NCBI GenBank assembly: GCA_944320305.1
Contig: CALUGW010000002.1
Location: 1-64,000, forward strand
Source of the DNA: an uncultured Prevotella sp.
GTDB lineage: Bacteria > Bacteroidota > Bacteroidia > Bacteroidales > Bacteroidaceae
DNA: 64,000 nucleotides
Reading direction: 5' to 3'
Below the pieces are notes generated by a model. That model was not told the DNA's origin, ran no database searches, and was given only the letters and a program-made list of their open reading frames with translations. Both the position numbers and the translations under genes were made by a program. Shown piece by piece: positions 24,149 to 33,166 of the stretch. The stretch's first letter is position 1. Each line of letters opens with the position of its first letter.

Positions 24149-27100
24149 ATGAACATTTCAGAATTAAGCATACGCAGGCCGGTGCTGGCCACGGTGATGA
24201 CCGTCATCATCCTGCTGTTCGGCATCATCGGCTACTTCTACCTCGGCGTGCGCGAGTATCCGTCGGTGGACAACCCCATCATATCGGTGCAGTGCTCGTA
24301 TGCCGGCGCCAACGCCGACGTGATTGAGAACCAGATAACGGAGCCGCTCGAGCAGAACATCAACGGCATTCCGGGCATACGCTCGCTGACGAGCGTGAGC
24401 CAGCAGGGCAGCAGCCGCATAACGGTGGAGTTCGACCTGTCGGTAGACCTGGAGACCGCCGCCAACGACGTGCGCGACAAGGTGTCGCGTGCGCAACGCT
24501 ACCTGCCGCGCGACTGCGACCCGCCGACGGTGTCGAAGGCCGACGCCGACGCCTCGCCGATTCTCATGGTGGCGCTGCAGAGCGAGAAGCGCCCGCTGCT
24601 GGAGCTGAGCGAGATTGCAGACCTGACGGTAAAGGAGCAGCTGCAAACCATACCCGAGGTGAGCAGCGTGTCCATCTGGGGCGAGAAGAAGTACTCCATG
24701 CGCCTGTGGCTCGACCCCATCAAGATGGCGGGCTACGGCATAACGCCCATGGACGTGAAGAACGCCGTGGACAACGAGAACGTGGAGCTGCCCTCGGGAA
24801 GCATAGAGGGCAACACCGTGGAGCTTGAGATACGCACCATGGGTCTGATGAACACCGCCAAGATGTTTGACGACCTCATCATCAAGCACGAGGGCAACCA
24901 GGTGATACGCTTCAGCGACATTGGCCGGGCGGAGCTGAGCGCGGCCGACCTGAAGAGCTACATGAAGATGAACGGTGTGCCGATGGTGGGCGTGGTGGTG
25001 ATTCCGCAGCCGGGAGCAAATCACATCAACATTGCCGACGCCGTGTACGAGCGCATGGAGAAGATGAAGAAAGACCTGCCGGACGACGTGCACTACAGCT
25101 ACGGATTCGACAACACGAAGTTCATACGCGCCTCAATCAGCGAGGTTGAGAAGACCGTCTACGAGGCGTTTGTGCTCGTGATCATCATCATCTTCCTGTT
25201 CCTGCGCGACTGGCGCGTGACGCTCATCCCCTGCATCGTCATCCCGGTGTCGCTCATCGGAGCCTTTTTCGTGATGTATCTGATGGGCTTCTCCATCAAC
25301 GTGCTGACGATGCTGGCCGTGGTGCTGGCCGTGGGACTTGTGGTGGACGACGCCATTGTGATGACGGAGAACATCTACATTCGCATAGAGCAGGGCATGC
25401 CGCCGCTCCAGGCGGGCATCGAGGGCGCCAAGGAGATATTCTTCGCCGTGGTTTCAACGACCATAACGCTTGTGGCCGTGTTCTTCCCCATCGTGTTCAT
25501 GGAGGGCACGACGGGCCGCCTGTTCCGCGAGTTCAGCATGGTCATATCCGGCTCGATCATCATTTCGGCCTTTGCCGCGCTGACGTTCACCCCGATGCTC
25601 GCCACGAAGATGCTCAAGCAGCAAAAGAAGAAGAACGCCTTCTACCGCGCCACCGAGCCTTTCTTCGAGGGCATGAACCGCGCCTACTCGCGCTCGCTGG
25701 CCTTCGTGCTGCGCCACCGCGTGTGGGTGCTGCCGCTGATGGCGGTGATGTTGGTGCTGATCGTGGTGCTCTGGAACAAGATTCCGTCGGAAATGGCCCC
25801 GCTTGAGGACCGCTCGAAGATAACCATCAACACCAAGGGCGCCGACGGCGCGACCTATGAGTACATACGCGACTACACCGAAGACATCAACAGCATAATC
25901 GACTCGATCGTGCCCGACGCACAGGCTGTGGTGGCCCGAGTGTCGGACGGCAGCGGAAACATAGACGTGATGCTGAAGGACATGGCCGAGCGCGACTACA
26001 CGCAGATGGAGGTGGCCGAGCGCATATCGCGCGCCGTGCAGAAAAAGACGAAAGCGCGCGCCTTCGTGCAGCAGCAGTCGTCGTTCGGTGGACGCCGCTC
26101 CAGAATGCCCATCCAGTATGTGCTCCAGGCCACCAACATAGAGAAGCTGGAGAAGGTGCTGCCAGTGTTCATGGAGCGGGTCTACGAGAACCCCGTGTTC
26201 CAGATGGCCGACGTTGACCTGAAGTTCAGCAAGCCGGAAGCCCGCGTACACATAGACCGCGACAAGGCCAACGTGATGAACGTCAACACGCGCGACCTGG
26301 CGGAGACCCTCCAGTACGGACTCAGCGGACAGCGCATGGGCTACTTCTACATGAACGGCAAGCAGTACGAGATTCTCGGAGAGATTAACAGGCAGCAGCG
26401 CAACAAGCCCGCCGACCTGAAGTCGATATACCTGCGCAGCAGCGACGGCAAGATGATACAGATGGACAACCTCATCGAGCTTGAGTATAGCACCGCGCCG
26501 TCGAAGCTCTACCGCTACAACCGCTTTGTGTCGGCCACCATCTCAGCCGGACTGGCCGACGGCAAGACCATCGGTGAGGGCCTCGACGAGATGGACAAGA
26601 TTGCCGCCGACGTGCTCGACGACACATTCCGCACATCGCTGTCGGGCGACTCGAAGGACTTCCGCGAAAGCGCGTCGAGCCTCATGTTCGCGTTCATACT
26701 GGCTCTGGTGCTCATCTATCTCATCCTGGCGGCCCAATTCGAGAGTTTCAAGGATCCCATGGTCATCATGCTCACAGTGCCGCTGGCCATCACCGGAGCG
26801 CTGGTGTTCATGTATTTCGGCGACATCACGATGAACATCTTCAGCCAGATTGGCATCATCATGCTCATCGGCCTTGTGGCCAAGAACGGCATTCTGATTG
26901 TGGAGTTCGCCAACCAGAAGCAGCACTCGGGCCTTGACAAGATGCAGGCCGTGAGCGAGGCCGCCCTGCAGCGGCTGCGCCCCATCCTCATGACGAGCGC
27001 GGCCACCATACTGGGTCTTGTGCCGCTGGCCTTTGCCACAGGCGAGGGGTGCAACCAGCGCATAGCCATGGGCGTGGCCGTGGTGGGCGGAATGCTCGTC

Positions 27101-27184
27101 TCGACGTTCCTCACGATGTATGTCGTGCCCGCCGTTTACAGTTACATCTCAACCAACCAGATTGCCAAAAAGGACAAGAAATGA
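24149..27184 (+). CDS. RND multidrug efflux transporter, HAE1/AcrB-like
   Basis: The protein is 1011 aa from the ATG at 24149, where the family start MNISELSIRRPVLATVMTVI begins. It has twelve predicted membrane spans in two halves, two large periplasmic loops, and the proton-relay region in TM4 (VGLVVDDAIVMTENIYIRIE, with the two Asp). GNIDVMLKDM and later GLVAKNGILIVEFAN are typical. It pumps lipophilic compounds using the proton gradient. It overlaps the TolC gene by 4 nt and follows the adaptor by 19 bp, giving a standard tripartite operon. Confidence 0.93.
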   Translation: MNISELSIRRPVLATVMTVIILLFGIIGYFYLGVREYPSVDNPIISVQCSYAGANADVIENQITEPLEQNINGIPGIRSLTSVSQQGSSRITVEFDLSVDLETAANDVRDKVSRAQRYLPRDCDPPTVSKADADASPILMVALQSEKRPLLELSEIADLTVKEQLQTIPEVSSVSIWGEKKYSMRLWLDPIKMAGYGITPMDVKNAVDNENVELPSGSIEGNTVELEIRTMGLMNTAKMFDDLIIKHEGNQVIRFSDIGRAELSAADLKSYMKMNGVPMVGVVVIPQPGANHINIADAVYERMEKMKKDLPDDVHYSYGFDNTKFIRASISEVEKTVYEAFVLVIIIIFLFLRDWRVTLIPCIVIPVSLIGAFFVMYLMGFSINVLTMLAVVLAVGLVVDDAIVMTENIYIRIEQGMPPLQAGIEGAKEIFFAVVSTTITLVAVFFPIVFMEGTTGRLFREFSMVISGSIIISAFAALTFTPMLATKMLKQQKKKNAFYRATEPFFEGMNRAYSRSLAFVLRHRVWVLPLMAVMLVLIVVLWNKIPSEMAPLEDRSKITINTKGADGATYEYIRDYTEDINSIIDSIVPDAQAVVARVSDGSGNIDVMLKDMAERDYTQMEVAERISRAVQKKTKARAFVQQQSSFGGRRSRMPIQYVLQATNIEKLEKVLPVFMERVYENPVFQMADVDLKFSKPEARVHIDRDKANVMNVNTRDLAETLQYGLSGQRMGYFYMNGKQYEILGEINRQQRNKPADLKSIYLRSSDGKMIQMDNLIELEYSTAPSKLYRYNRFVSATISAGLADGKTIGEGLDEMDKIAADVLDDTFRTSLSGDSKDFRESASSLMFAFILALVLIYLILAAQFESFKDPMVIMLTVPLAITGALVFMYFGDITMNIFSQIGIIMLIGLVAKNGILIVEFANQKQHSGLDKMQAVSEAALQRLRPILMTSAATILGLVPLAFATGEGCNQRIAMGVAVVGGMLVSTFLTMYVVPAVYSYISTNQIAKKDKK

Positions 27185-28536
27185 AGAACATCATCATAAC
27201 GTCGCTCCTGGCCGCCGCTGCGCTGACGGCAGGGGCTGCCCCCGAGGGCGGCAGCGGTGCCGCCGCCGGAGTGATGTCGCTGCAGGAGTGCATCAGCCGC
27301 GGGCTCGAGAACAACTTCTCGATACGCATGGTCAAGAACCGCCAGCAGGTGAGCGCCAACAACGCCACTCCAGCCAACGCCGGCCTGCTGCCCACCGTAG
27401 ACCTGAGCGCCTCTTACGGCGGCGACCTGCACACCACCCGCACCACGGCGCGGTCAACAGGAGAAACCGCACGCGAGAACAACGCCTACGACGGCACGCT
27501 CGATGTGGGCGTTGACCTGAACTGGACCGTTTTCGACGGCTTCAGCGTCTGGACGAACTACAAGCAGCTGAAGCTCATGCGCGAGGAGGGGGAGCTGCAG
27601 ACGCGCATGGCCATCGAGGACTACGTGGCGTCGGTCATTCAGGAGTACTACAACTTCATCCAGCAGAAAATAAGGCTGAACAACTTCCGCAAGAACATGG
27701 AGCTGTCGCGCGAGCGCTTCCGCAACGCCCAGATAAGCTACAGCATCGGAAGCCAGTCGCAAGTGGACTATCTGCAGGCCAAGGTCTACTTCAACACCGA
27801 CAGCACGCAGTATATGAAACAGCTTGAAGCGCTCAACACCTCGCGCATAAAGCTGAACCAGCTGATGGCCAACGACGACGTGACCGAGGCGCTGAGCATC
27901 CGCGACACGCTGATAGACGTCAACCCCAACCTGGGCTACGAGGACCTGTGGCGGGCCACGCTGGCCACCAACTCGTCACTGCTGCTGGCCGACAACAACT
28001 CGGCCATTGTCAGTGCCGAATATAAAAAGGTGATGTCGCGCGACTTCCCCTACGTGCGCCTCAACCTGGGCTACGGCTACACCATGAACCGCTACGAGCT
28101 GGCCGCCACGAAGAAGCGCGACAACTGGGGGCTGAGCGCCGGAGTGACCGTGGGCTTCAACATCTTTGACGGCAAGCGGCGCATGCAGCGCGACAACGCC
28201 CGGCTGGACATTGAGTACGCCCGGCTGGAGCGCGAGGACCTGAAGCTGTCGCTCAAGGCGCAGCTCAACGACTACTGGCAGGCCTACAAGAACAACTGGC
28301 AGATAGTGCAGAAGGAGCGCGAGAACCTCATAGCGGCCTCAGACAACTATTATCTGGCCAACCTGCAGTTTGAGAAAAACGTGATTTCCGGCTTCGAGCT
28401 GCGCGAGGTGCAGACCAACCTGCTCGACGCCGAGGAGCGAATACTCACCGCTGAATATGACACGAAGATGTGCGAGGTGTCGCTGATGCTGCTCAGCGGG
28501 CGCGTGATGGAGTACCTTCAAGGGAGCGGAGAATAA
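27181..28536 (+). CDS. TolC-family outer-membrane efflux protein
   Basis: Starting at the ATG overlapping the pump stop (ATGA), the protein is 451 aa. It has a signal peptide (about residues 1-20), the OEP pattern SLQECISRGLENNFSIRMVK and two long helical repeats with heptads, the second starting near LNLGYGYTMNRYELAATKKR. It forms the outer-membrane channel and periplasmic tunnel for the pump. Length matches Bacteroidetes TolC proteins. Confidence 0.92.
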   Translation: MKNIIITSLLAAAALTAGAAPEGGSGAAAGVMSLQECISRGLENNFSIRMVKNRQQVSANNATPANAGLLPTVDLSASYGGDLHTTRTTARSTGETARENNAYDGTLDVGVDLNWTVFDGFSVWTNYKQLKLMREEGELQTRMAIEDYVASVIQEYYNFIQQKIRLNNFRKNMELSRERFRNAQISYSIGSQSQVDYLQAKVYFNTDSTQYMKQLEALNTSRIKLNQLMANDDVTEALSIRDTLIDVNPNLGYEDLWRATLATNSSLLLADNNSAIVSAEYKKVMSRDFPYVRLNLGYGYTMNRYELAATKKRDNWGLSAGVTVGFNIFDGKRRMQRDNARLDIEYARLEREDLKLSLKAQLNDYWQAYKNNWQIVQKERENLIAASDNYYLANLQFEKNVISGFELREVQTNLLDAEERILTAEYDTKMCEVSLMLLSGRVMEYLQGSGE

Positions 28537-28570
28537 AGAGACACTCTCCCACCCCCATGCGCGGAGTCGC

Positions 28571-28962
28571 GTTTTTAACACTTCATTTTCCCCCGAAATA
28601 GAAAATTCCGGGCTGTTTCTGCCCACTGAAACTGCCATAATAAGCGCTTGACAATGCCAAAAGGCCCATATCGCCATGCGATATGGGCCTTTTGGCATTG
28701 CAATATAGGCCATATCGGCACGCAAGAAGACCCTTTCCGCGAGCCGAAACGGGTGGTTTCGGAGCCGAAAAAGGCTGTTTCAAGGGCTGATTTCATTGCA
28801 CAACAAGTTGTATGAGGCTTATAAGTCCTATAAGGACCAATAAGTTACGATTGCACACCCGTGCCGCGCTTATTTGCGTCCGCCTGGCTTTTTGTTTTCA
28901 AATACGCGAAATATGAGAGGGGTAAAGTGCCGATTTTTAAGCATTATGAAACAATGTTAACT
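28571..28962 (+). repeat. Long dispersed repeat, copy A (about 390 bp)
   Basis: Starts GTTTTTAACACTTC and contains CGAAATAGAAA, a central palindromic zone, then TTTCATTGCACAA and AAGTTACGATTGCACACCCG, and ends near AAATACGCGAAATATGAGAG and AATGTTAA. It aligns along its length with 44082-44466 in the same order and orientation. No convincing ORF is present. It occupies the whole gap between the efflux operon and the tRNA. Confidence 0.8.
28653..28699. terminator. Perfect 22-bp hairpin within repeat copy A
   Basis: Arms at 28653-28674 and 28678-28699 pair completely around a 3-nt loop; the arm begins AATGCCAAAAGGCCCATATC. It may act as a terminator for the efflux operon although no U-run follows. 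Confidence 0.45.
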
Positions 28963-29063
28963 CCGGGAAGAGACGCTCGGAGCGGACGCACCGTGCTCCC
29001 GGAAAACAAAAATCCGAAGCGACGGCTGAAGCCATACACCCCGGAAAACTACGCTTATGAAAG

Positions 29064-29137
29064 AGCCTCTTGTCGGATTCGAACCAACGACCCCGAGATT
29101 ACAAATCACGTGCTCTGGCCAACTGAGCTAAAGAGGC
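29064..29137 (-). tRNA. tRNA-Thr(TGT)
   Basis: The minus strand gives a full cloverleaf: acceptor stem GCCTCTT/AAGAGGC, D-arm AGCTCAGTTGGC, anticodon loop TTTGTAA with anticodon TGT, variable loop and T-arm with GGTTCGAATCC. The 3' CCA is not encoded. It starts 4 nt after the SRP RNA helix and is probably cut from the same transcript. Confidence 0.93.
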
Positions 29138-29141
29138 GGGT

Positions 29142-29243
29142 GGGCAAGCTACTTGCATCGCGCCGCTACAACCAACTACCTTTGCTACGTTCCCGTCCTG
29201 GAGGATTCGAAGGGAGCTGGCCGTGCAAGACTTGCCCGTCTGT
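29142..29243 (-). ncRNA. ffs: SRP RNA (4.5S, bacterial small type)
   Basis: The minus strand carries the SRP domain IV signature CCAGGACGGGAACGTAGCA: a GGAA tetraloop on an ACG/CGT stem with the asymmetric loop AGCA opposite CAGG. Long-range pairing supports it: GGGCAAG with CTTGCCC, CTTGCA with TGCAAG and CCAGCT with AGTTGG. The RNA is about 100 nt and works with Ffh in membrane targeting. Ends are inferred from the helix and promoter. Confidence 0.9.
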
Positions 29244-29251
29244 AAGCGTGT

Positions 29252-29260
29252 GCAAAGTTA
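29252..29260 (-). promoter_or_regulatory. Promoter of SRP RNA-tRNA unit
   Basis: The minus strand reads TAACTTTGC directly before the SRP RNA; predicted start near 29244. Confidence 0.7.
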
Positions 29261-29346
29261 GTCATTTTCCACCATCCTGCAAACTTTTTATTACAAAAAA
29301 TTCAAAAATAGTGCGCCGCCACATGGCATTATTGTGATAAAATGAG

Positions 29347-29354
29347 TAATTTTG
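29347..29354 (+). promoter_or_regulatory. Promoter -7 element for DUF4199 operon
   Basis: TAATTTTG fits TAnnTTTG and lies 27 nt before the chosen ATG at 29382, divergent from the SRP RNA promoter. Confidence 0.6.
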
Positions 29355-29381
29355 CAGTCAAGAATACTGTTTTTTAAATTT

Positions 29382-29936
29382 ATGACACCGGCAGAATATA
29401 TTCAGCTGAAAGCATTCGCCCGCATTGACGGGGCGTATCTCGGTCTGGTGTGGATAGCCAGTTTCGCGTTCTACATCTGCGGACTCACCTCCCCCGCCCT
29501 CGGCCTGGCGGCCGCCCTGCTGGCCGTCGGCTCGCCCGTGTTCGCCGCCCTGCGCCTGCGTAAGTTCCGCGACAAGGCCCGCGACGGCATCATCTCGTTC
29601 CGCCGCGCGGTGGCCTACTACATCATGACATTCCTCTACGCCTCGCTGCTGATGGCCCTGGCACAATACATATACTTTGCCTTCATCGACGGCGGCTACC
29701 TCGTGTCAACGTATTCGGCCATCATGTCAACCCCCGAGGCCGCCGCGATGCTGGAAGCGTCGGGCATGGACGCGGCGCAGATGAGCGCGAGCATCAGCGC
29801 GCTGGCACAGACAGACCCGATATACATTGTGCTCAACATCCTGAGCATGAACGTGACCTTCGGCATAATACTGAGCATTCCGGCGGCCGCGATAATCAAG
29901 AAAAACGCACCGGCCGGGCACCCTACCCGCCAATAA
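29382..29936 (+). CDS. DUF4199 membrane protein
   Basis: From the ATG at 29382 (MTPAEYIQLKAFARID) the protein is 184 aa. It has four hydrophobic segments and the FRRAVAYYIMTFLYASLLM region typical of DUF4199, a Bacteroidetes inner-membrane family of unknown function. An earlier in-frame start at 29352 overlaps the promoter and is less likely. It precedes a GT2 gene by 21 bp, an arrangement common in the order, and the two may act together on polyprenyl-linked sugars. Confidence 0.75.
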   Translation: MTPAEYIQLKAFARIDGAYLGLVWIASFAFYICGLTSPALGLAAALLAVGSPVFAALRLRKFRDKARDGIISFRRAVAYYIMTFLYASLLMALAQYIYFAFIDGGYLVSTYSAIMSTPEAAAMLEASGMDAAQMSASISALAQTDPIYIVLNILSMNVTFGIILSIPAAAIIKKNAPAGHPTRQ

Positions 29937-29957
29937 GCACTGACAACAACCGAAGAA

Positions 29958-30944
29958 ATGGACATTTCAGTAATAATCCCGCTTTACAACGAGGAAGAGT
30001 CTCTTCCCGAACTCTACGCCTGGATTGAACGGGTGATGAGAGAGAACAACTTCACCTTCGAGGTGATTTTCGTCAACGACGGCTCCACAGACCACTCGTG
30101 GGACGTCATCGAGCGCCTGAGCAAAGAGACGTCCACCGTGCGCGGCATCAGATTCCGCCGCAACTACGGCAAGAGCCCCGCCCTGCACTGCGGGTTCGCC
30201 AGGGCGCAGGGCGACGTGGTGATAACCATGGACGCCGACCTGCAGGACTCGCCCGACGAGATTCCCGAGCTGTACCGCATGATCACGGCAGAGGGCTACG
30301 ACCTCGTGTCGGGCTACAAGAAGAAGCGCTACGACCCGCTGTCGAAGACCATACCGACAAAGCTCTTCAACGCCACGGCGCGCAAGATAAGCGGAATAAA
30401 GAACCTGCACGACTTCAACTGCGGCCTGAAGGCCTACCGCCGCGACGTGGTGAAGAACATCGAGGTGTACGGCGAGATGCACCGCTACATACCCTATCTG
30501 GCCAAAAACGCCGGCTTCACCAAGATCGGGGAGAAAGTGGTGAGGCACAGGGCGCGCAAGTACGGCAAGACAAAATTCGGGCTCAACCGCTTCTTCAACG
30601 GCTATCTCGACCTCATCACGCTGTGGTTTCTCAGCAGTTTCGGCCGCAAGCCGATGCACGTGTTCGGCTTTCTGGGCACAATAATGTTCCTCATAGGCTT
30701 CGTGGCCGCCGCAATCCTTGGCATCGACAAGCTGTACGCGCTGGCCAGCGGCGTGCCCCAGCGGCTCGTGACGGAGTCACCCTACTTCTTCATCGCACTG
30801 ACCATGATGATCATCGGCACGCAGCTGTTCCTGACGGGCTTTATCGGCGACCTCATCAGCCGCACGTCAACCAACCGCAACGACTACCAGATAGCCGAGG
30901 AAATAAAGCCGGAGGAAGCCGGAGGCAAAGCAAGCGAGAAATGA
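29958..30944 (+). CDS. GT2 polyprenyl-phosphate glycosyltransferase (DPM1/GtrB-like)
   Basis: The 328-aa enzyme has ISVIIPLYNEEESLPELYAW, VIFVNDGSTDHSWDVI, the metal site ITMDADLQDSP and HDFNCGLKAYRRDVV, followed by two C-terminal membrane helices. Such proteins move a sugar onto polyprenyl phosphate at the inner face of the inner membrane. It sits in the DUF4199 operon and overlaps the following lipoprotein gene by 4 nt. The sugar is unknown. Confidence 0.88.
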   Translation: MDISVIIPLYNEEESLPELYAWIERVMRENNFTFEVIFVNDGSTDHSWDVIERLSKETSTVRGIRFRRNYGKSPALHCGFARAQGDVVITMDADLQDSPDEIPELYRMITAEGYDLVSGYKKKRYDPLSKTIPTKLFNATARKISGIKNLHDFNCGLKAYRRDVVKNIEVYGEMHRYIPYLAKNAGFTKIGEKVVRHRARKYGKTKFGLNRFFNGYLDLITLWFLSSFGRKPMHVFGFLGTIMFLIGFVAAAILGIDKLYALASGVPQRLVTESPYFFIALTMMIIGTQLFLTGFIGDLISRTSTNRNDYQIAEEIKPEEAGGKASEK

Positions 30945-31468
30945 CACAGCCACAGACCAACCGCAACAGCCGCGCGGCCATGAGGCTACCGGCGCTGGCC
31001 GCCATCGCCGCGGCCATGGCGCTGGGCGCGTGCTCGTCGATAGACTGCCCCGTGGAGAACACCGTCTACACGGCCTACGGGCTCTACAAGGCGGCCGGGG
31101 TGCGCGACACGCTCACCGACACGCTCACCGTGAGCACAGCCAGGAGCAACCGCACCGACAGCATACTGCTCAACAGGAGCACCAACACGTCGGCCTTCGA
31201 GCTGCCGATGAGCTACACCGCGCCCGCCGACACGCTTGTGTTCACCATCGCCGACACGCTGGGCCGCACCGTCAGAGACACCCTGTGGATCGACAAGGAG
31301 AACTACCCGCACTTCGAGTCGGTGGACTGCAACATCTCGTTCTTCCACTACATCACCGGCGTAAGGTGGGCGGGCCACGCCATCGACTCCGTAGCGGTGA
31401 ACAAACAGCACGTTGATTATGACGCATCGACCGAACATTTCCACATTTATCTCAAAGCTCGCCGTTAG
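30941..31468 (+). CDS. DUF6452-type lipoprotein
   Basis: The 175-aa protein has a signal sequence ending in the lipobox LGACSS, so it should be lipidated at that cysteine. It is predicted to be a beta-rich exported protein with CNISFFHYITGVRWAGHAID near the C-terminus. Such genes usually stand next to a DUF6048 gene, as here, where they overlap by 50 nt. Function is unknown. The start ATG lies within the preceding gene's stop (ATGA). Confidence 0.75.
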   Translation: MTQPQTNRNSRAAMRLPALAAIAAAMALGACSSIDCPVENTVYTAYGLYKAAGVRDTLTDTLTVSTARSNRTDSILLNRSTNTSAFELPMSYTAPADTLVFTIADTLGRTVRDTLWIDKENYPHFESVDCNISFFHYITGVRWAGHAIDSVAVNKQHVDYDASTEHFHIYLKARR

Positions 31469-32108
31469 TCTGGCGGTGCTTCTGGCCGCAGCCTCCGCCC
31501 GGGCGCAGAGCAAGATATTCTCCATCGAGAAAGACACCGTGCCGCTGCTCAACGGATTCTCCGTGAGCGTCAACGTGGCAGGCCCCGTAATCCTGGCGCT
31601 CAGCGACTACGGCGAATATGAGGCTGCGGCGCGGCTCAACCTGCACGACCAGTACTTTCCGGTGGTGGAGGTGGGCTACGGCGCGGCAGAGCACGACGAC
31701 GAGGTGACCGGCATCTACTACAAGACGCAGGCGCCATACTTCCGCATAGGCTGCGACCTGAACCTGCTCAAGAACAAGCACTCGCCCAACAGGCTCTACG
31801 CCGGACTGAGATACGCTTTCACGACATACAAGGTGGACATCTCGCGCCACACCTTTGAGGACCCCGTGTGGCAGTGGCCCACCGGATTCTCCATCAGCGG
31901 CGAGTCGTGCAACCAGCACTGGGCCGAGGTGGTGTTCGGCCTGCAGAGCAGAATAGTGGGGCCGCTGCACCTCGGGTGGAGCGTCAGATACAAGCTCCGC
32001 CTGGCCCACAAGGACAGCAGCGCTGGCAACACCTGGTACGTGCCGGGCTACGGCAAGTACGGCGACACGCGCATCGGGGCCGACTTCAATGTGATAATCG
32101 ACATTTAA
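31419..32108 (+). CDS. DUF6048-type outer-membrane protein
   Basis: The 229-aa protein has a signal peptide (LAVSLAVLLAAASARAQ) and an amphipathic beta-strand pattern up to the C-terminal IGADFNVIIDI, consistent with a small beta-barrel. It matches the DUF6048 family in length and in its pairing with a DUF6452 lipoprotein. An in-frame TTG two codons upstream is a less likely start. Role unknown; the pair may form an envelope complex. Confidence 0.72.
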   Translation: MTHRPNISTFISKLAVSLAVLLAAASARAQSKIFSIEKDTVPLLNGFSVSVNVAGPVILALSDYGEYEAAARLNLHDQYFPVVEVGYGAAEHDDEVTGIYYKTQAPYFRIGCDLNLLKNKHSPNRLYAGLRYAFTTYKVDISRHTFEDPVWQWPTGFSISGESCNQHWAEVVFGLQSRIVGPLHLGWSVRYKLRLAHKDSSAGNTWYVPGYGKYGDTRIGADFNVIIDI

Positions 32109-32115
32109 AGACGCT

Positions 32116-33159
32116 ATGCCCGACACAAGACACAAACAGAACAGGAACGCCGGCAGGCGGCGGGCGTGGCTCGCGGCAATGCTGGCCGTGCTCACAGCAG
32201 CGATAATGGTGGTGGTGAGAAACCAGCGGGCAGAGCCTTACCGCCACGCCTCAGGCGCCATCTTCGGCACTGTCTACAACATCACCTACCAAAGCCACAA
32301 AGACCTGAGCGCAGGAATCAGGGAGCGCCTGGAGCAGGTTGACGCCTCCCTGTCGCCGTTCAACAGCCGCTCGGTGATCTCGGCTGTCAACCGCAACGAG
32401 CGCACCACCCCCGACAGCATGTTCACCAGCGTGTTCAACAAGGCGCAGGAGGTGTCGCGCGAGACCGGCGGCGCGTTCGACATCACCGTGGCGCCGCTTG
32501 TCAATCTGTGGGGCTTCGGATTCAAAGACGGCACCACCCCGACACGCAGCGCCGTGGACAGCATCCGCCGCATTATCGGCTACGAAAAGGTAAGACTGCA
32601 GGGCGGCCGGGTGGTAAAGTCCGACCCGCGCGTGATGCTCGACTGCAGCGCCATCGCCAAAGGCTACGGCTGCGACATGGTGGCGGCCCTGCTGCGCGAC
32701 AACGGCATCGGCAACTTCATGATTGAGATTGGCGGCGAGATTGTGACAAGCGGCATCAGCGAGAAGCGTCTGCCCTGGAAGATAGGAGTGACAAAGCCCG
32801 ACGACGACCAGCTGGGCGCAGGCGGCGGAATACAGACCGTCATCAACGTGACAGACAAGGCCATGGCCACCAGCGGCAACTACCGCAACTTCTACTACAA
32901 AGACGGCAAGAAATACGCCCATACCATCGACCCGCACACGGGCTACCCCGTGCAGCACAACATACTGTCGGCCACGGTGCTGGCCGACGACTGCGCCACG
33001 GCCGACGCCTACGCCACGGCCTTCATGGTGCTCGGGCTTGAAAAATCTCAGGAAGTGCTTGCCCGCCACCCCGAGCTGATGGCCTATTTCATCTGCGCCT
33101 CCGGCGGCAGGCAGGACAGCGTGTGGTACTCGCCGTCGCTGAGAGACAAAATAGAATGA
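32116..33159 (+). CDS. apbE: FAD:protein FMN transferase
   Basis: The 347-aa protein has an N-terminal signal anchor, then the ApbE features ASGAIFGTVYNITYQ, GGAFDITVAPLVNLWGFG, LDCSAIAKGYGCDM, IEIGGEIVTSG and YAHTIDPHTGYPV. It attaches FMN covalently to threonines of exported flavoproteins such as Nqr/Rnf subunits and flavin-based reductases. It lies 7 bp after DUF6048 and 7 bp before a Crp/Fnr gene, all one operon. Nqr or Rnf genes are not in the window. Confidence 0.92.
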   Translation: MPDTRHKQNRNAGRRRAWLAAMLAVLTAAIMVVVRNQRAEPYRHASGAIFGTVYNITYQSHKDLSAGIRERLEQVDASLSPFNSRSVISAVNRNERTTPDSMFTSVFNKAQEVSRETGGAFDITVAPLVNLWGFGFKDGTTPTRSAVDSIRRIIGYEKVRLQGGRVVKSDPRVMLDCSAIAKGYGCDMVAALLRDNGIGNFMIEIGGEIVTSGISEKRLPWKIGVTKPDDDQLGAGGGIQTVINVTDKAMATSGNYRNFYYKDGKKYAHTIDPHTGYPVQHNILSATVLADDCATADAYATAFMVLGLEKSQEVLARHPELMAYFICASGGRQDSVWYSPSLRDKIE

Positions 33160-33166
33160 CAGAAAC

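Noticed and set aside
22924..24228. 434-aa ORF antisense to the efflux adaptor
   Set aside because: It is the mirror of a well-conserved gene with high G/C third positions; its histidine/leucine-rich sequence is typical of antisense shadows.
28861..29337. 158-aa ORF on the plus strand
   Set aside because: It runs through the tRNA-Thr and SRP RNA genes and part of a repeat, so it cannot be a normal coding region.
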